Below, in pieces: positions 18,293-25,593 of a stretch of DNA of 64,000 nucleotides. Origin of the DNA: Bog-473 sp035534235. GTDB lineage: Bacteria > Actinomycetota > Acidimicrobiia > Acidimicrobiales > RAAP-2. The position numbers were made by a program, and so were the translations under genes. Under the pieces are notes generated by a model that saw only the letters and a program-made list of their open reading frames with translations, made no database searches and was not told the origin of the DNA. The stretch spans positions 1 to 64,000 of the forward strand of contig DATLSH010000057.1 in the NCBI GenBank assembly GCA_035534235.1, given 5' to 3'. How positions within the stretch are numbered: the first letter of the stretch is position 1; the number at the start of each line of letters is the position of its first letter.

Positions 18293-19828
18293 ATGTTCGA
18301 TGCCCTCTCGGACCGCCTGGAGCGGATCTCGACCCGCCTGCGCGGCAAGGGGCGCATCAGCGACGCCGACCTGGACGGGGCGCTCGGGGAGATCCGCACC
18401 GCGCTGCTAGAGGCCGACGTCGAGCTGTCGGTGGCCCGCCGTTTCTGCGACGGCATCCGGCTGCGGGTCAGTGTCGAGGCGCTGTCGAGGAGCCTGACCC
18501 CGGGTCAGCAGGTCATCCGGGCGGTGCACGAGGAGCTGGTTGGCGTGCTGGGCGGCGAGAGCCTGAAGATCTCCTACGCCTCGCGCCCCCCCACCGTGGT
18601 GCTCATGGCCGGACTACAGGGCTCGGGCAAGACCACCGCCTCGGCCAAGCTGGCCCTGTGGTGGAAGCAGCAGGGGCGCAACCCGCTGCTGGTCGGGGCC
18701 GACCTCCAGCGCCCCGCCGCGGTGGAGCAGCTGCGCATCCTCGGCCAGCAGGCCGGCGTCACCGTCTTCAGCGAGCCCAGCGATCCGGTCAGCGCGGCCC
18801 GGGCCGGTCTGGAGGAGGCCCGCCGCCTCGGCAAGGACGTCTGCATCATCGATACGGCGGGGCGCCTCACCATTGACGCCGATCTCATGGAGGAGATCCG
18901 GGGCATCTCCGCCGCCACGGAGCCGCACTACACGTTCCTGGTGATCGACGCCATGATCGGACAGGACGCCGTGGCGACGGCGCGGGCATTCCACGACGCG
19001 CTGGCCCTCGACGCGGTCGTCCTCTCCAAGCTCGACGGCGACGCCCGTGGCGGCGCCGCCCTGTCGGTCAAAGGGGTGGTGGGCAAGCCGATCGCCTTCG
19101 CCAGCACAGGCGAACGGCTGGGCGATTTCGACCTCTTCCATCCCGACCGCATGGCCGACCGCATCCTCGGCATGGGCGACATGCTCAGCCTCATTGAGCA
19201 GGCCGACCGCACCATGGACCACGATGAGGTGGCCAAGGGCGCCGCCCGCCTCATGGCGGGGCACTTCACCCTGGCGGACTTCCTGGGGCAGCTGCGCCAG
19301 GTCAAGAAGATGGGCTCGCTGGGCGGGCTCATGAAGCTGATGCCGGGCATGTCCAAGGAGATGCGCCAGGCCGCCGGGCAGATCGATGACGGCGAGGTGG
19401 CCAAGGTTGAAGCCATCGTCTGCTCCATGACGCCGGCCGAACGCGAGGACACCGCCCTGCTGGACGGCTCCCGGCGCAGTCGGGTGGCCCGGGGTTCGGG
19501 CACCACGGTTGCCGACGTCAACGCCCTGCTCAAGCAGTTCAAGGAGATGCAGAAGATGATGAAGGGGATGGTCTCGGGCAACATGCCCAACATCCCGGGC
19601 ATGCCGAACCTGGGTGGCCTCCCGGGCCGGGCCGGGCGCAAGCTGGCTGCGCAGGCGGCCGGGGCCGGCGGGCCGGACTTCGACATGCTCTCCCAGCTCA
19701 TGGGCGATTCGGGGGAGCTGCCCGGCCTGCCCGCACCGGCGCCGGCCCGGGCGGTGGTCAGCGCCAACAAGGGGACCAAGAAGAAGAAGAAGAAGGGCGG
19801 CCGGGTCACCCCGCCGAAGGGCCGGTAG
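18293..19828 (+). CDS. ffh: Signal recognition particle protein Ffh
   Basis: 511 residues. The N domain is followed by the G domain with GLQGSGKTTASAK from residue 107, DLQRPAAVEQL, DTAGRLTID, and SKLDGDARGGAAL. The methionine-rich M domain (about 300-440: MKLMPGMSKEMRQ, then EMQKMMKGM) binds SRP RNA and signal peptides. The tail is extended, Gly/Pro/Met-rich and ends in a lysine run before GGRVTPPKGR. The stop codon TAG is formed inside the first copy of a 9-bp tandem repeat. Confidence 0.96.
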   Translation: MFDALSDRLERISTRLRGKGRISDADLDGALGEIRTALLEADVELSVARRFCDGIRLRVSVEALSRSLTPGQQVIRAVHEELVGVLGGESLKISYASRPPTVVLMAGLQGSGKTTASAKLALWWKQQGRNPLLVGADLQRPAAVEQLRILGQQAGVTVFSEPSDPVSAARAGLEEARRLGKDVCIIDTAGRLTIDADLMEEIRGISAATEPHYTFLVIDAMIGQDAVATARAFHDALALDAVVLSKLDGDARGGAALSVKGVVGKPIAFASTGERLGDFDLFHPDRMADRILGMGDMLSLIEQADRTMDHDEVAKGAARLMAGHFTLADFLGQLRQVKKMGSLGGLMKLMPGMSKEMRQAAGQIDDGEVAKVEAIVCSMTPAEREDTALLDGSRRSRVARGSGTTVADVNALLKQFKEMQKMMKGMVSGNMPNIPGMPNLGGLPGRAGRKLAAQAAGAGGPDFDMLSQLMGDSGELPGLPAPAPARAVVSANKGTKKKKKKGGRVTPPKGR

Positions 19829-19852
19829 GGCCGGTAGGGCCGGTAGGGCCGG
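19819..19852 (+). repeat. 9-bp tandem repeat GGGCCGGTA, 3.8 copies
   Basis: GGGCCGGTA repeats at 19819, 19828 and 19837 with a partial fourth copy (GGGCCGG) at 19846. The ffh TAG stop is contained in copy one, so copy-number changes of one unit would leave the stop intact. Confidence 0.9.
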
Positions 19853-19876
19853 CATCTGCCAGAATGGACCCTCGAC

Positions 19877-19892
19877 GCACGGATGGACGTGC
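19877..19892 (+). other. Small hairpin in the rpsP leader
   Basis: GCACG (19877-19881) and CGTGC (19888-19892) can pair with a 6-nt loop, upstream of the GGAGG site at 19900-19904. It is weak (5 bp) and could be chance. Confidence 0.2.
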
Positions 19893-19913
19893 AGATGATG
19901 GAGGAATGGGTCT

Positions 19914-20198
19914 GTGGCAGTGAAACTCCGCCTGGTGCGGATGGGCAAGAAGAAGCAGCCGACCTACCGGGTCGTGGCCGCAGACAGCCGGGCACCGCGT
20001 GACGGCCGGTTTCTCGAGATCGTGGGCACCTATGCCCCCCGGGGGGCCTCCACCGCCGAGCCCGACGCGGTGATCAAGATCGACAACGACAAGGCCGTGA
20101 AGTGGCTGGTCAACGGGGCCCAGCCGACCGAGCGGGTGGAGAAGCTTCTCAAGACGTCGGGCGCCTGGGAAGAGTTCACGGCGGCGAGGGCCAAGTGA
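19914..20198 (+). CDS. rpsP: 30S ribosomal protein S16
   Basis: 94 residues starting MAVKLRLVRMGKKKQPTYRV, the S16 signature, with the DGRFLEIVGTY motif and the KWLVNGAQPTERV segment. GTG 19914 has a strong GGAGG site about 10 nt upstream. It opens the widely conserved rpsP-khpA-rimM-trmD-rplS operon. The stop overlaps the next start (GTGA). Confidence 0.97.
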   Translation: MAVKLRLVRMGKKKQPTYRVVAADSRAPRDGRFLEIVGTYAPRGASTAEPDAVIKIDNDKAVKWLVNGAQPTERVEKLLKTSGAWEEFTAARAK

Positions 20199-20545
20199 CC
20201 GATCTTTACGAGGCCGGCGACATCAACCAGTCCGAGGGCGGTCACCAGGACGTGAATGACTACGACGAGGTTGACGAGGTCGACGAGGCCCCGGCGATCG
20301 ATGGTGGCACGTCGCTGGCCGTCCTCGACTACCTGGCCCGCTCGCTGTCCAACGACCCCGATTCGGTGGTGATCGAGACCGAGGAGCGCCGGGGAGGGCT
20401 GCGGTTGAGCCTGCATGTCGCCCCTGACGACATGGGACGGGTGATCGGGCGCCGGGGCCGCACCGCTCAGGCCATCCGCACCCTGGTCAACGTGGCCGGC
20501 GCCAAGGACGGCGTGCAGGCCAGCGTGGACATCGTCGACGACTAG
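20195..20545 (+). CDS. khpA: KH-domain RNA-binding protein (KhpA-like)
   Basis: 116 residues. Residues about 45-116 are a single type II KH domain with the GxxG-type loop IGRRGRTAQAIR; KhpA proteins bind RNA, often with KhpB. Unusually, the first 40-45 residues form a very acidic extension (ten Asp and five Glu between residues 2 and 40), absent from the usual ~77-residue KhpA. The gene is coupled to rpsP through a GTGA overlap and lies directly before rimM as in other bacteria. Confidence 0.88.
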   Translation: MTDLYEAGDINQSEGGHQDVNDYDEVDEVDEAPAIDGGTSLAVLDYLARSLSNDPDSVVIETEERRGGLRLSLHVAPDDMGRVIGRRGRTAQAIRTLVNVAGAKDGVQASVDIVDD

Positions 20546-20555
20546 GACGACTGAC

Positions 20556-21017
20556 CTGCTCAAGATCGGGCGGGTCACCAAGGCCCACGGCCTGCGGGGA
20601 GAGGTCGTCGTCCAGTTGTGGACCGACCTGACCGAGCGCCTCCACCCGGGCTCCGTCCTGACCACGCCGCGGGGCACGCTCACGGTGGAGTCGGCCAAGC
20701 CGTTCGGGGACCGATGGATCGTGCAATTCGAAGGCATCGTCGACCGGTCGCAGGCCGAGCGCATGCGGGGCATTGAGCTGGAAGCCGAGGCCGTCGAGAT
20801 CCCCGGGAAGCTGTGGGTGCACGAGTTGGTCGGTGCCACCGTCCGTGACGTCGAAGGGACCGAGCTGGGGACGGTGCGCGCGGTGGAGGCCAACCCGGCC
20901 AGCGACCTGCTGGTGCTCCAGACCGGCGGATTGATCCCGTTGTGCTTCGTGACCGAGAGCGACCCAACGGCGGGGACCATTGTGGTCGACATTCCCGACG
21001 GCCTGTTGGACCCATGA
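20556..21017 (+). CDS. rimM: Ribosome maturation factor RimM, probable CTG start
   Basis: 153 residues if started at CTG 20556. RimM assists 30S head assembly with S19. The conserved RimM N-terminus KIGRVTKAHGLRGEVVVQLW is encoded before the first ATG/GTG/TTG in frame (TTG 20616), so the real start must be upstream. No ATG, GTG or TTG occurs in this frame between the khpA stop region and 20616, but CTG 20556 lies 8 nt after an AGGA (20544-20547). The C-terminal PRC-barrel (LWVHELVGATVRDVEG to DIPDGLLDP) is complete. The stop overlaps the trmD ATG. Confidence 0.88.
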   Translation: MLKIGRVTKAHGLRGEVVVQLWTDLTERLHPGSVLTTPRGTLTVESAKPFGDRWIVQFEGIVDRSQAERMRGIELEAEAVEIPGKLWVHELVGATVRDVEGTELGTVRAVEANPASDLLVLQTGGLIPLCFVTESDPTAGTIVVDIPDGLLDP

Positions 21018-21781
21018 AGATCAGTGTCTTCACCCTCTTCCCCGAGGCAGTCTCCGCGTACTGCACCACCTCGATCCTCGGGAGGGCCCAGGAGTCGGGC
21101 GCGCTCTCGGTGGACGTGCACGATCTGCGGGACGGTGCCGAGGACACCCGGCGCACCGTTGACGACAGCCCGTTCGGCGGGGGGGCGGGCATGGTGCTCA
21201 TGCCCGAGCCGGTCTTCCGGGCCGTCGAAGCGGTGGAGGCGGCCGGCGACCTGCCGCGGCCGCTGTTGCTCCTCGCCCCGGGCGGCCGGCGTTTCGACCA
21301 GGCGGCGGCCGAGGAGCTGGCCGCGGCTCCGACCGGTTTCTCGCTCCTGTGCGGGCGCTACGAGGGCGTCGACCAGCGGGTGAGCGACCATCTGGTCGAC
21401 GGAGAGCTCTCGGTGGGGGACTTCGTGCTGGCCGGGGGCGAGCTGGCCGCCCTGGTCGTGGTGGAGACGGTGGCCCGGCTGCTCCCCGAGGTGCTGGGCA
21501 ACGACGACTCTGCCCTTCACGAGAGCTTCTCGGACGGACTCCTGGAGTACCCCCAGTACACCCGCCCCGCCGAGTTCCGGGGCTGGGAGGTGCCGGCCGT
21601 GCTGCGCTCCGGAGATCACGCCGCCGTGGCGTCCTGGCGGCGGACCCAGGCGTTGCTGCGCACGGCGTTCCGGCGGCCAGACCTGCTTGAGCACCTGGTC
21701 AGGGCTTCGGCGCTCAGCGACCAGGACGTGCGGACCCTGGCTGCGCACGGCTACGATGTTCCGTCCGGCAGCGAGCCGTGA
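21014..21781 (+). CDS. trmD: tRNA (guanine37-N1)-methyltransferase
   Basis: 255 residues of the SPOUT (trefoil-knot) family. It makes m1G37 in tRNAs to prevent +1 frameshifting. MKISVFTLFPE at the start, DSPFGGGAGMVLMPEP, LLCGRYEGVDQRV, SVGDFVLAGGELAA and the C-terminal YPQYTRP are the diagnostic motifs. ATG 21014 overlaps the rimM TGA (ATGA). A tail follows into rplS 30 bp later. Confidence 0.97.
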   Translation: MKISVFTLFPEAVSAYCTTSILGRAQESGALSVDVHDLRDGAEDTRRTVDDSPFGGGAGMVLMPEPVFRAVEAVEAAGDLPRPLLLLAPGGRRFDQAAAEELAAAPTGFSLLCGRYEGVDQRVSDHLVDGELSVGDFVLAGGELAALVVVETVARLLPEVLGNDDSALHESFSDGLLEYPQYTRPAEFRGWEVPAVLRSGDHAAVASWRRTQALLRTAFRRPDLLEHLVRASALSDQDVRTLAAHGYDVPSGSEP

Positions 21782-21811
21782 TGAGTTCGGGATGAGATAA
21801 GGACGCGCCCC

Positions 21812-22165
21812 ATGCACCCCACCGAGACGATCGACCGCGACAGCCTGCGCGACGACATCCCTGACTTCCGCCCCGGCGACAACGTCAAGGTCCACGTGCG
21901 GGTGGTCGAGGGCAGCCGGGAGCGGGTCCAGGTCTTCCAGGGGGCCGTCATGCGGCGCCAGGGCGGCGGGGTCCAGGAGACCTTCACCGTGCGCAAGGTC
22001 AGCTTCGGCGTGGGCGTGGAGCGCACCTTCCCGGTGCACTCGCCGACCCTGGCCAAAATTGAGGTCGCCACGCTGGGCGACGTGCGCCGGGCCAAGCTGT
22101 ACTACCTGCGCGAACGCCATGGGAAGGCGGCGAAGATCAAGGAGCGGCGGACGGCCAAGCCATAG
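21812..22165 (+). CDS. rplS: 50S ribosomal protein L19
   Basis: 117 residues. DIPDFRPGDNVKVHVRVVEG, the FTVRKVSFGVGVERTFPVHSP core and RRAKLYYLRE near the end are conserved L19 segments. L19 sits at the 30S-50S interface. The ATG has only weak upstream purines (GATAAGGACG). It closes the rpsP-trmD-rplS operon. Confidence 0.97.
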   Translation: MHPTETIDRDSLRDDIPDFRPGDNVKVHVRVVEGSRERVQVFQGAVMRRQGGGVQETFTVRKVSFGVGVERTFPVHSPTLAKIEVATLGDVRRAKLYYLRERHGKAAKIKERRTAKP

Positions 22166-22187
22166 GGTCCGGACCCGTGAGCGACCG

Positions 22188-22481
22188 ATGAGCGAGGAAG
22201 ACCTCGAGCGATACGAGTCCGAGATCGAGCTGGGGTTGGTCCAGGAGTACCGGGCCGTCCTGCCCGTCTTCGCCTACGTGATCGAAACCGAGAGACGCTT
22301 CTACTTGGCCAACGAGGTCTCTCTCAACGTCCGCTCTGATACCACACCGGCGTGCATTGAGCTCGAACTGCGCGACGCCTGGGTCTGGGACATGTACCGC
22401 CCGGCTCGCTTCGTCCCCTCGGTGCGGGTGGTCACCTTCCGTGACGTGAATATCGAGCGCCTGCCCGAACAGGAGCTGTGA
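22188..22481 (+). CDS. DUF2469 family actinobacterial protein
   Basis: 97 residues. The core ETERRFYLANEVSLNVRS and DAWVWDMYRPARFV is the DUF2469 signature, a family essentially confined to Actinobacteria and commonly found next to rplS/yraN/comM. Its role is unknown. ATG 22188 overlaps the end of a four-codon frame GTG-AGC-GAC-CGA-TGA (22177-22191) that lies 8 nt after a TAGGGT; whether this matters is uncertain. Confidence 0.88.
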   Translation: MSEEDLERYESEIELGLVQEYRAVLPVFAYVIETERRFYLANEVSLNVRSDTTPACIELELRDAWVWDMYRPARFVPSVRVVTFRDVNIERLPEQEL

Positions 22482-22518
22482 GCGGCTCCGGAAACTGCAG
22501 GCCCGACCGTTCTCCGGC

Positions 22519-22863
22519 ATGCCGAGCCACCACATCGTTCTGGGGCGGAAGGGCGAGGATCGGGCCGCAAACTGGTACATCGAGCGTGGCTACACGGTGC
22601 TGGAGCGGAACTGGCGCTGTGCCCGGGGTGAGATCGACCTCTTGTGCACCCTCGGCGGTGTCCTGGTGGCCTGCGAGGTCAAGGCACGCAGCACCGACGC
22701 GCACGGCACACCGTTCGAGGCGGTGTCCCGGGCCAAACAGCTCCGGCTGCGGAGGCTGGTGTCGGCCTACCTACGCCAGGGGGAGGCCCACTACGACGTG
22801 GTCCGCTTCGACGTGGCCTCCCTCCTCGGTCAGAACCTCCAGGTGATGGAAGGTGCGTTCTGA
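22519..22863 (+). CDS. yraN: UPF0102 family protein YraN
   Basis: 114 residues with the endonuclease-like core GRKGEDRAANWYIERGYTV, RGEIDLLC and ACEVKARS, i.e. the D...EVK pattern of the PD-(D/E)XK fold. No biochemical role is established for the family. It lies between DUF2469 and (further on) comM/dprA, as in many actinobacteria, although here an enoyl-CoA hydratase and an SPFH unit intervene. Confidence 0.88.
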   Translation: MPSHHIVLGRKGEDRAANWYIERGYTVLERNWRCARGEIDLLCTLGGVLVACEVKARSTDAHGTPFEAVSRAKQLRLRRLVSAYLRQGEAHYDVVRFDVASLLGQNLQVMEGAF

Positions 22864-22876
22864 AACTCCGGCCGCC

Positions 22877-22890
22877 TAGGGTCAAGGCTC
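22877..22890 (+). promoter_or_regulatory. -10 box (TAGGGT) of leaderless enoyl-CoA hydratase gene
   Basis: TAGGGT at 22877-22882, 8 nt, then ATG 22891; no ribosome-binding site. Confidence 0.55.
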
Positions 22891-23673
22891 ATGGAAACCC
22901 TCATTGTCGATCGTCAGGACGGGGTGGTCACCGTCACCATGAACCGCCCCGAGCGCAAGAACGCGGCGACCGGGACCATGCTGACCGAGCTGCGGGCCAC
23001 CTTCGAGGAGGTCGAAGATCGCCCGCAGGACAGGGTGATGGTACTGACGGGCGCCGGTGGCGCCTTCTGCTCGGGCGCCGACCTTTCCGATCCCAACGGG
23101 CCGGCCTCGGACCCGTCGCGCTCGGGCCTGTCCCGCATGCGGCGGCTGGGCGACGTGGCGTTGGCCCTGCACCGCATCACCAAGCCCACCATCGCCAAGG
23201 TTGACGGGTTCGCCGTCGGGGCCGGGCTCTCGCTGGCGCTGGGCTGCGACCTCATCGTCTGCAGCGATCGGGCCAAGTTGTCGATGATCTTCGCGCGCCG
23301 CGGCCTCGCACTCGACAATGGCGCCTCCTGGCTGCTTCCCCGTCTCATCGGCCTGGCCCGGGCCAAGGAAATCGCATTCTTCGGGGGGATGTGGAGCGGG
23401 GAGGAGGCGCTGGCGCTCGGGCTGGTCAACCGGGTGCTGCCCCTCAACGAGCTCGACGCCTTCGTCGACGACTGGGCCACCACGCTGGCTGCCGGCCCCC
23501 CACTGGCGTTGTCCATGACCAAGACGCTGTTGCACGCCAGCTGGCAGGCCACCATGGAGCAGGCGGTGGAGGACGAAGCCCGTTGCCAGGCCCTCAATTT
23601 CTCGACCAAGGACACCGCCGAGGCCATGGCTGCCTTCGCCGAGAAGCGCCAACCCACCTTCACCGGCCGCTGA
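22891..23673 (+). CDS. Enoyl-CoA hydratase/isomerase family protein
   Basis: 260 residues of the crotonase fold. The oxyanion-hole segment AGGAFCSGADLSD and the second loop DGFAVGAGLSLALGCDLIV are present, followed by the helical trimerisation tail with AFAEKRQPTFTGR. Many members hydrate trans-2-enoyl-CoA in beta-oxidation, but the position expected for the first catalytic Glu is not obvious, so the exact reaction is open. The gene stands alone with its own leaderless promoter. Confidence 0.85.
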   Translation: METLIVDRQDGVVTVTMNRPERKNAATGTMLTELRATFEEVEDRPQDRVMVLTGAGGAFCSGADLSDPNGPASDPSRSGLSRMRRLGDVALALHRITKPTIAKVDGFAVGAGLSLALGCDLIVCSDRAKLSMIFARRGLALDNGASWLLPRLIGLARAKEIAFFGGMWSGEEALALGLVNRVLPLNELDAFVDDWATTLAAGPPLALSMTKTLLHASWQATMEQAVEDEARCQALNFSTKDTAEAMAAFAEKRQPTFTGR

Positions 23674-23674
23674 A

Positions 23675-23686
23675 TAGAGTGGGGTT
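23675..23686 (+). promoter_or_regulatory. -10 box (TAGAGT) of leaderless NfeD-like gene
   Basis: TAGAGT at 23675-23680, 6 nt, then GTG 23687. Confidence 0.5.
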
Positions 23687-23896
23687 GTGCGCAGCGGAGT
23701 GCAAGGCATGGTCGGGGACACGGCTCTGGTGACCAAGGCGATTGAGGGCGCTCACCACCCAGGCCGGATTCGGGCACGCGGTGAGGAGTGGTTGGCCGTC
23801 CCCCTGGACCCCGAGGCGACCATTGCGGTCGGGACGAGCGTCGTCGTGGCCGACGTCGAGCGCGGCCTGCTCGTCGTTTACGCAGAGGACAGTTAG
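23687..23896 (+). CDS. Short NfeD-like OB-fold protein
   Basis: 69 residues. The segment PGRIRARGEEWLAVPLDPEA followed by IAVGTSVVVADVERGLLVVY has the pattern of the NfeD C-terminal OB domain (G.V...GE.W.A......I..G..V.V..V.G..L.V). NfeD domains work with SPFH/stomatin proteins, and such a protein starts 9 bp downstream, which strongly supports the assignment. Here only the OB domain is present, without the membrane helices or protease domain of full NfeD. GTG 23687 has a leaderless promoter; ATG 23708 is an alternative. Confidence 0.65.
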   Translation: MRSGVQGMVGDTALVTKAIEGAHHPGRIRARGEEWLAVPLDPEATIAVGTSVVVADVERGLLVVYAEDS

Positions 23897-23905
23897 GAGC
23901 ACATC

Positions 23906-24901
23906 GTGACCGCTGCAGCCGGTGAAGTGCTGGGGATCGTCGTCGTCGCCGTCCTGGCCGGCGTCGTTCTGGGAGGACTCTTCCTCTCACGCTGGATCAA
24001 GATCGTCCAGCAGGGGAGCGTCGGCGTGGTCAAGCGCCTGGGCGAGTTCAAGACCGTGGACCAGCCGGGCCTGCACATCCTCGTCCCCTTCGTCGACAGG
24101 ATGGAGAAGGTCGACGTGCGCGAGTTCCCCATGACCGGTGACCAGCAGGCGGTCATCACCAAGGACAACGTGTCCCTGCAGGTCAGTGCCACCATCTTCT
24201 GCCAGGTGATCGACGTGAAGTCGGCCCTCTTCGAGATAAACGACTACCAGCTCGCCGTCGACCAGCTCTCGCGCACCGCGCTGCGCGCCGTGTTCGGCGA
24301 GCTTTCCCTCGACCAGGCGCTGTCCGAGCGGGAGACCATCAACAGCCGGATGCAGGACCACATGGCCGACGCCACGGCGAAGTGGGGGGTGCGGCTCAAC
24401 CGGATAGAGATCCTCGACATCACGCCACCGATGAACGTCGTGCAGGCCATGTCCGAGCAGAAGGAAGCCGAGCAGCACAAGCGAGCGGCCATCCTCAAGT
24501 CCGAGGGTGAGCAGCAGGCGGCCATCAACAGCGCCGGTGGGCGCAAGCAGGCGGCCGTGCTCGAGGCCGAAGGCGCAAAGCAGTCGGCCATCCTGCGGGC
24601 CGAGGCGGAGATGAAGGTGCTGGAACTTCAGGCCGAGGGTCAGAAGAAGGCGCTCGTCCTCCACGGCGAGGGGGAGGCCGCCCGCCTGACCTCCATCGAC
24701 ACTGCCGTCATCAATCCCCGTACTCTGGCGGTCCTGCAGCTCAAGGCGCTGCAAGAGATCGCGTCGTCCGACAACGCCAAGGTCGTGGTGCCCTACGAGG
24801 CGACCAGCCTCATGGGTGCGGCCGAGGTTCTGCTCTCCACGTTGCGCTCCGGAGCGGACGCCGTCGTCACCGCCCAGCTGGAGGACAAACCGGCATCCTG
24901 A
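23906..24901 (+). CDS. SPFH domain/stomatin-like membrane protein
   Basis: 331 residues. One N-terminal membrane helix (about residues 7-29), then the SPFH/band 7 domain (IVQQGSVGVVKRLGEF, GLHILVPFVD, VSLQVSATIFCQV), and a long Ala/Glu/Gln-rich coiled coil (about 185-265) for oligomerisation, with repeated KQAAVLEAEGAKQ-like units. Such slipins organise membrane microdomains and pair with NfeD proteins; the adjacent small NfeD-like gene fits. GTG 23906 has an AGGAGC site. Convergent with the cNMP gene (10 bp between stops). Confidence 0.92.
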   Translation: MTAAAGEVLGIVVVAVLAGVVLGGLFLSRWIKIVQQGSVGVVKRLGEFKTVDQPGLHILVPFVDRMEKVDVREFPMTGDQQAVITKDNVSLQVSATIFCQVIDVKSALFEINDYQLAVDQLSRTALRAVFGELSLDQALSERETINSRMQDHMADATAKWGVRLNRIEILDITPPMNVVQAMSEQKEAEQHKRAAILKSEGEQQAAINSAGGRKQAAVLEAEGAKQSAILRAEAEMKVLELQAEGQKKALVLHGEGEAARLTSIDTAVINPRTLAVLQLKALQEIASSDNAKVVVPYEATSLMGAAEVLLSTLRSGADAVVTAQLEDKPAS

Positions 24902-24911
24902 ACGTGAATCG

Positions 24912-25337
24912 TCAGGCGGCGAGCTCCAAGTGGGCCGCGCGGGCGACGGACGTCCGGACGACCTTGTCCGCCACCGATGGCGCGACCCGGAGGATCGACC
25001 TGAACTCGCAGGCGGAACTGGCAAAGAGCGCAAGGTCCGTCGTCGCCGTGGCGGTGGCTGACCGGGGTGACCCGGTGAGCAATCCCATTTCGCCCAGGAA
25101 CTCACCGCTTCCGACATCGGCCACCTTGGTGACGCCATCTCCGGTCTCCCTGGAGACCCGGGCGCAGCCCTGGCCGATGATGATGAACTCGTTGGCCGGG
25201 CGACCCTGGCGCATGAGGATCCGATCCTTCGGCACCCGAACGTACGTCATGAGCGAATCAAGCTTGCGCAACTCGGACTTGGTGCAGTCCGCGAACAGAC
25301 TGAGGTCGCCAATGCGGATGAGGTCTGGTGTCTCCAT
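24912..25337 (-). CDS. Stand-alone cyclic nucleotide-binding domain protein
   Basis: 141 residues consisting of a cNMP/Crp beta-roll (LSLFADCTKSELRKL, ILMRQGRPANEFIIIGQG, SGEFLGEMGLLTGSPRSATATA with the phosphate-binding cassette at residues about 80-98) and a short C-terminal helix. There is no helix-turn-helix, so it is not itself a Crp-type DNA-binding regulator; it could be a sensor subunit acting on another protein. ATG 25337 has an AAGGAG site. The larger open frame to 25493 is not used. Its leader carries a 7-bp GC hairpin, and a palindrome overlaps its probable -35. Confidence 0.82.
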   Translation of the reverse strand: METPDLIRIGDLSLFADCTKSELRKLDSLMTYVRVPKDRILMRQGRPANEFIIIGQGCARVSRETGDGVTKVADVGSGEFLGEMGLLTGSPRSATATATTDLALFASSACEFRSILRVAPSVADKVVRTSVARAAHLELAA

Positions 25338-25354
25338 GTGGAGCTCCTTCCATC

Positions 25355-25373
25355 CCGGGCGTGACGCGCCCGG
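25355..25373 (-). other. 5'-UTR hairpin of cNMP-domain gene
   Basis: CCGGGCG (25355-25361) and CGCCCGG (25367-25373) form a perfect 7-bp GC stem with loop TGACG, located between the presumed transcription start (about 25374) and the AAGGAG site. It would put a stable hairpin at the mRNA 5' end. Confidence 0.5.
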
Positions 25374-25380
25374 TACCCCG

Positions 25381-25386
25381 ATGCTA
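25381..25386 (-). promoter_or_regulatory. -10 box (TAGCAT) of cNMP-domain gene
   Basis: The minus strand reads TAGCAT, about 44 nt upstream of ATG 25337. The same box precedes the PEPCK gene. Confidence 0.4.
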
Positions 25387-25400
25387 GGTGGTCCATCTGC

Positions 25401-25415
25401 ATGACACATCGTCAT
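25401..25415. promoter_or_regulatory. Inverted repeat ATGAC-N5-GTCAT, possible operator
   Basis: Perfect 5-bp arms around ACATC. It lies where the -35 of the cNMP gene promoter would be, a common place for a regulator to bind. The cognate protein is unknown. Confidence 0.35.
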
Positions 25416-25485
25416 CCCGCTATGTATCTGCCTAACTGATATACCGGATCTCATGGGCCGGCCGGCCGGTGACCTCCGAGCGACC

Positions 25486-25593
25486 CTGACCACCCTCGGC
25501 GGCAGCCACCTCGAACAGGTCCGGCGAGAGTACGTCGCCCACTACAACCAGCAGCGTCCGCATCGGGGCATCGACCTCGCCGTGCCTGCCGGC
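25486..25593 (+). pseudogene. Relic of an IS3/IS481-type integrase-core transposase
   Basis: In one frame the residues HLEQVRREYVAHYNQQRPHR, then GIDLAVPAG, match the end of the DDE integrase core of IS3/IS481-type transposases (…YV.HYN..RPHR.L...P). Nothing upstream encodes the DDE residues, and no inverted repeats are visible, so this is only a fossil 3' end. The 399-bp stretch 25338-25736 holds this relic plus the promoter of the cNMP gene and otherwise no gene. Confidence 0.6.

Noticed and set aside
20616..21017. rimM starting at TTG 20616
   Set aside because: Would delete the conserved N-terminal RimM block; CTG 20556 with AGGA upstream fits better.
20030..22120. 696-codon minus-strand frame antisense to khpA-rimM-trmD-rplS
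   Set aside because: The plus strand carries five well-defined ribosome-linked genes; the antisense frame is a high-GC artefact, as are those at 4588-6432, 15110-16801 and 45276-47042.
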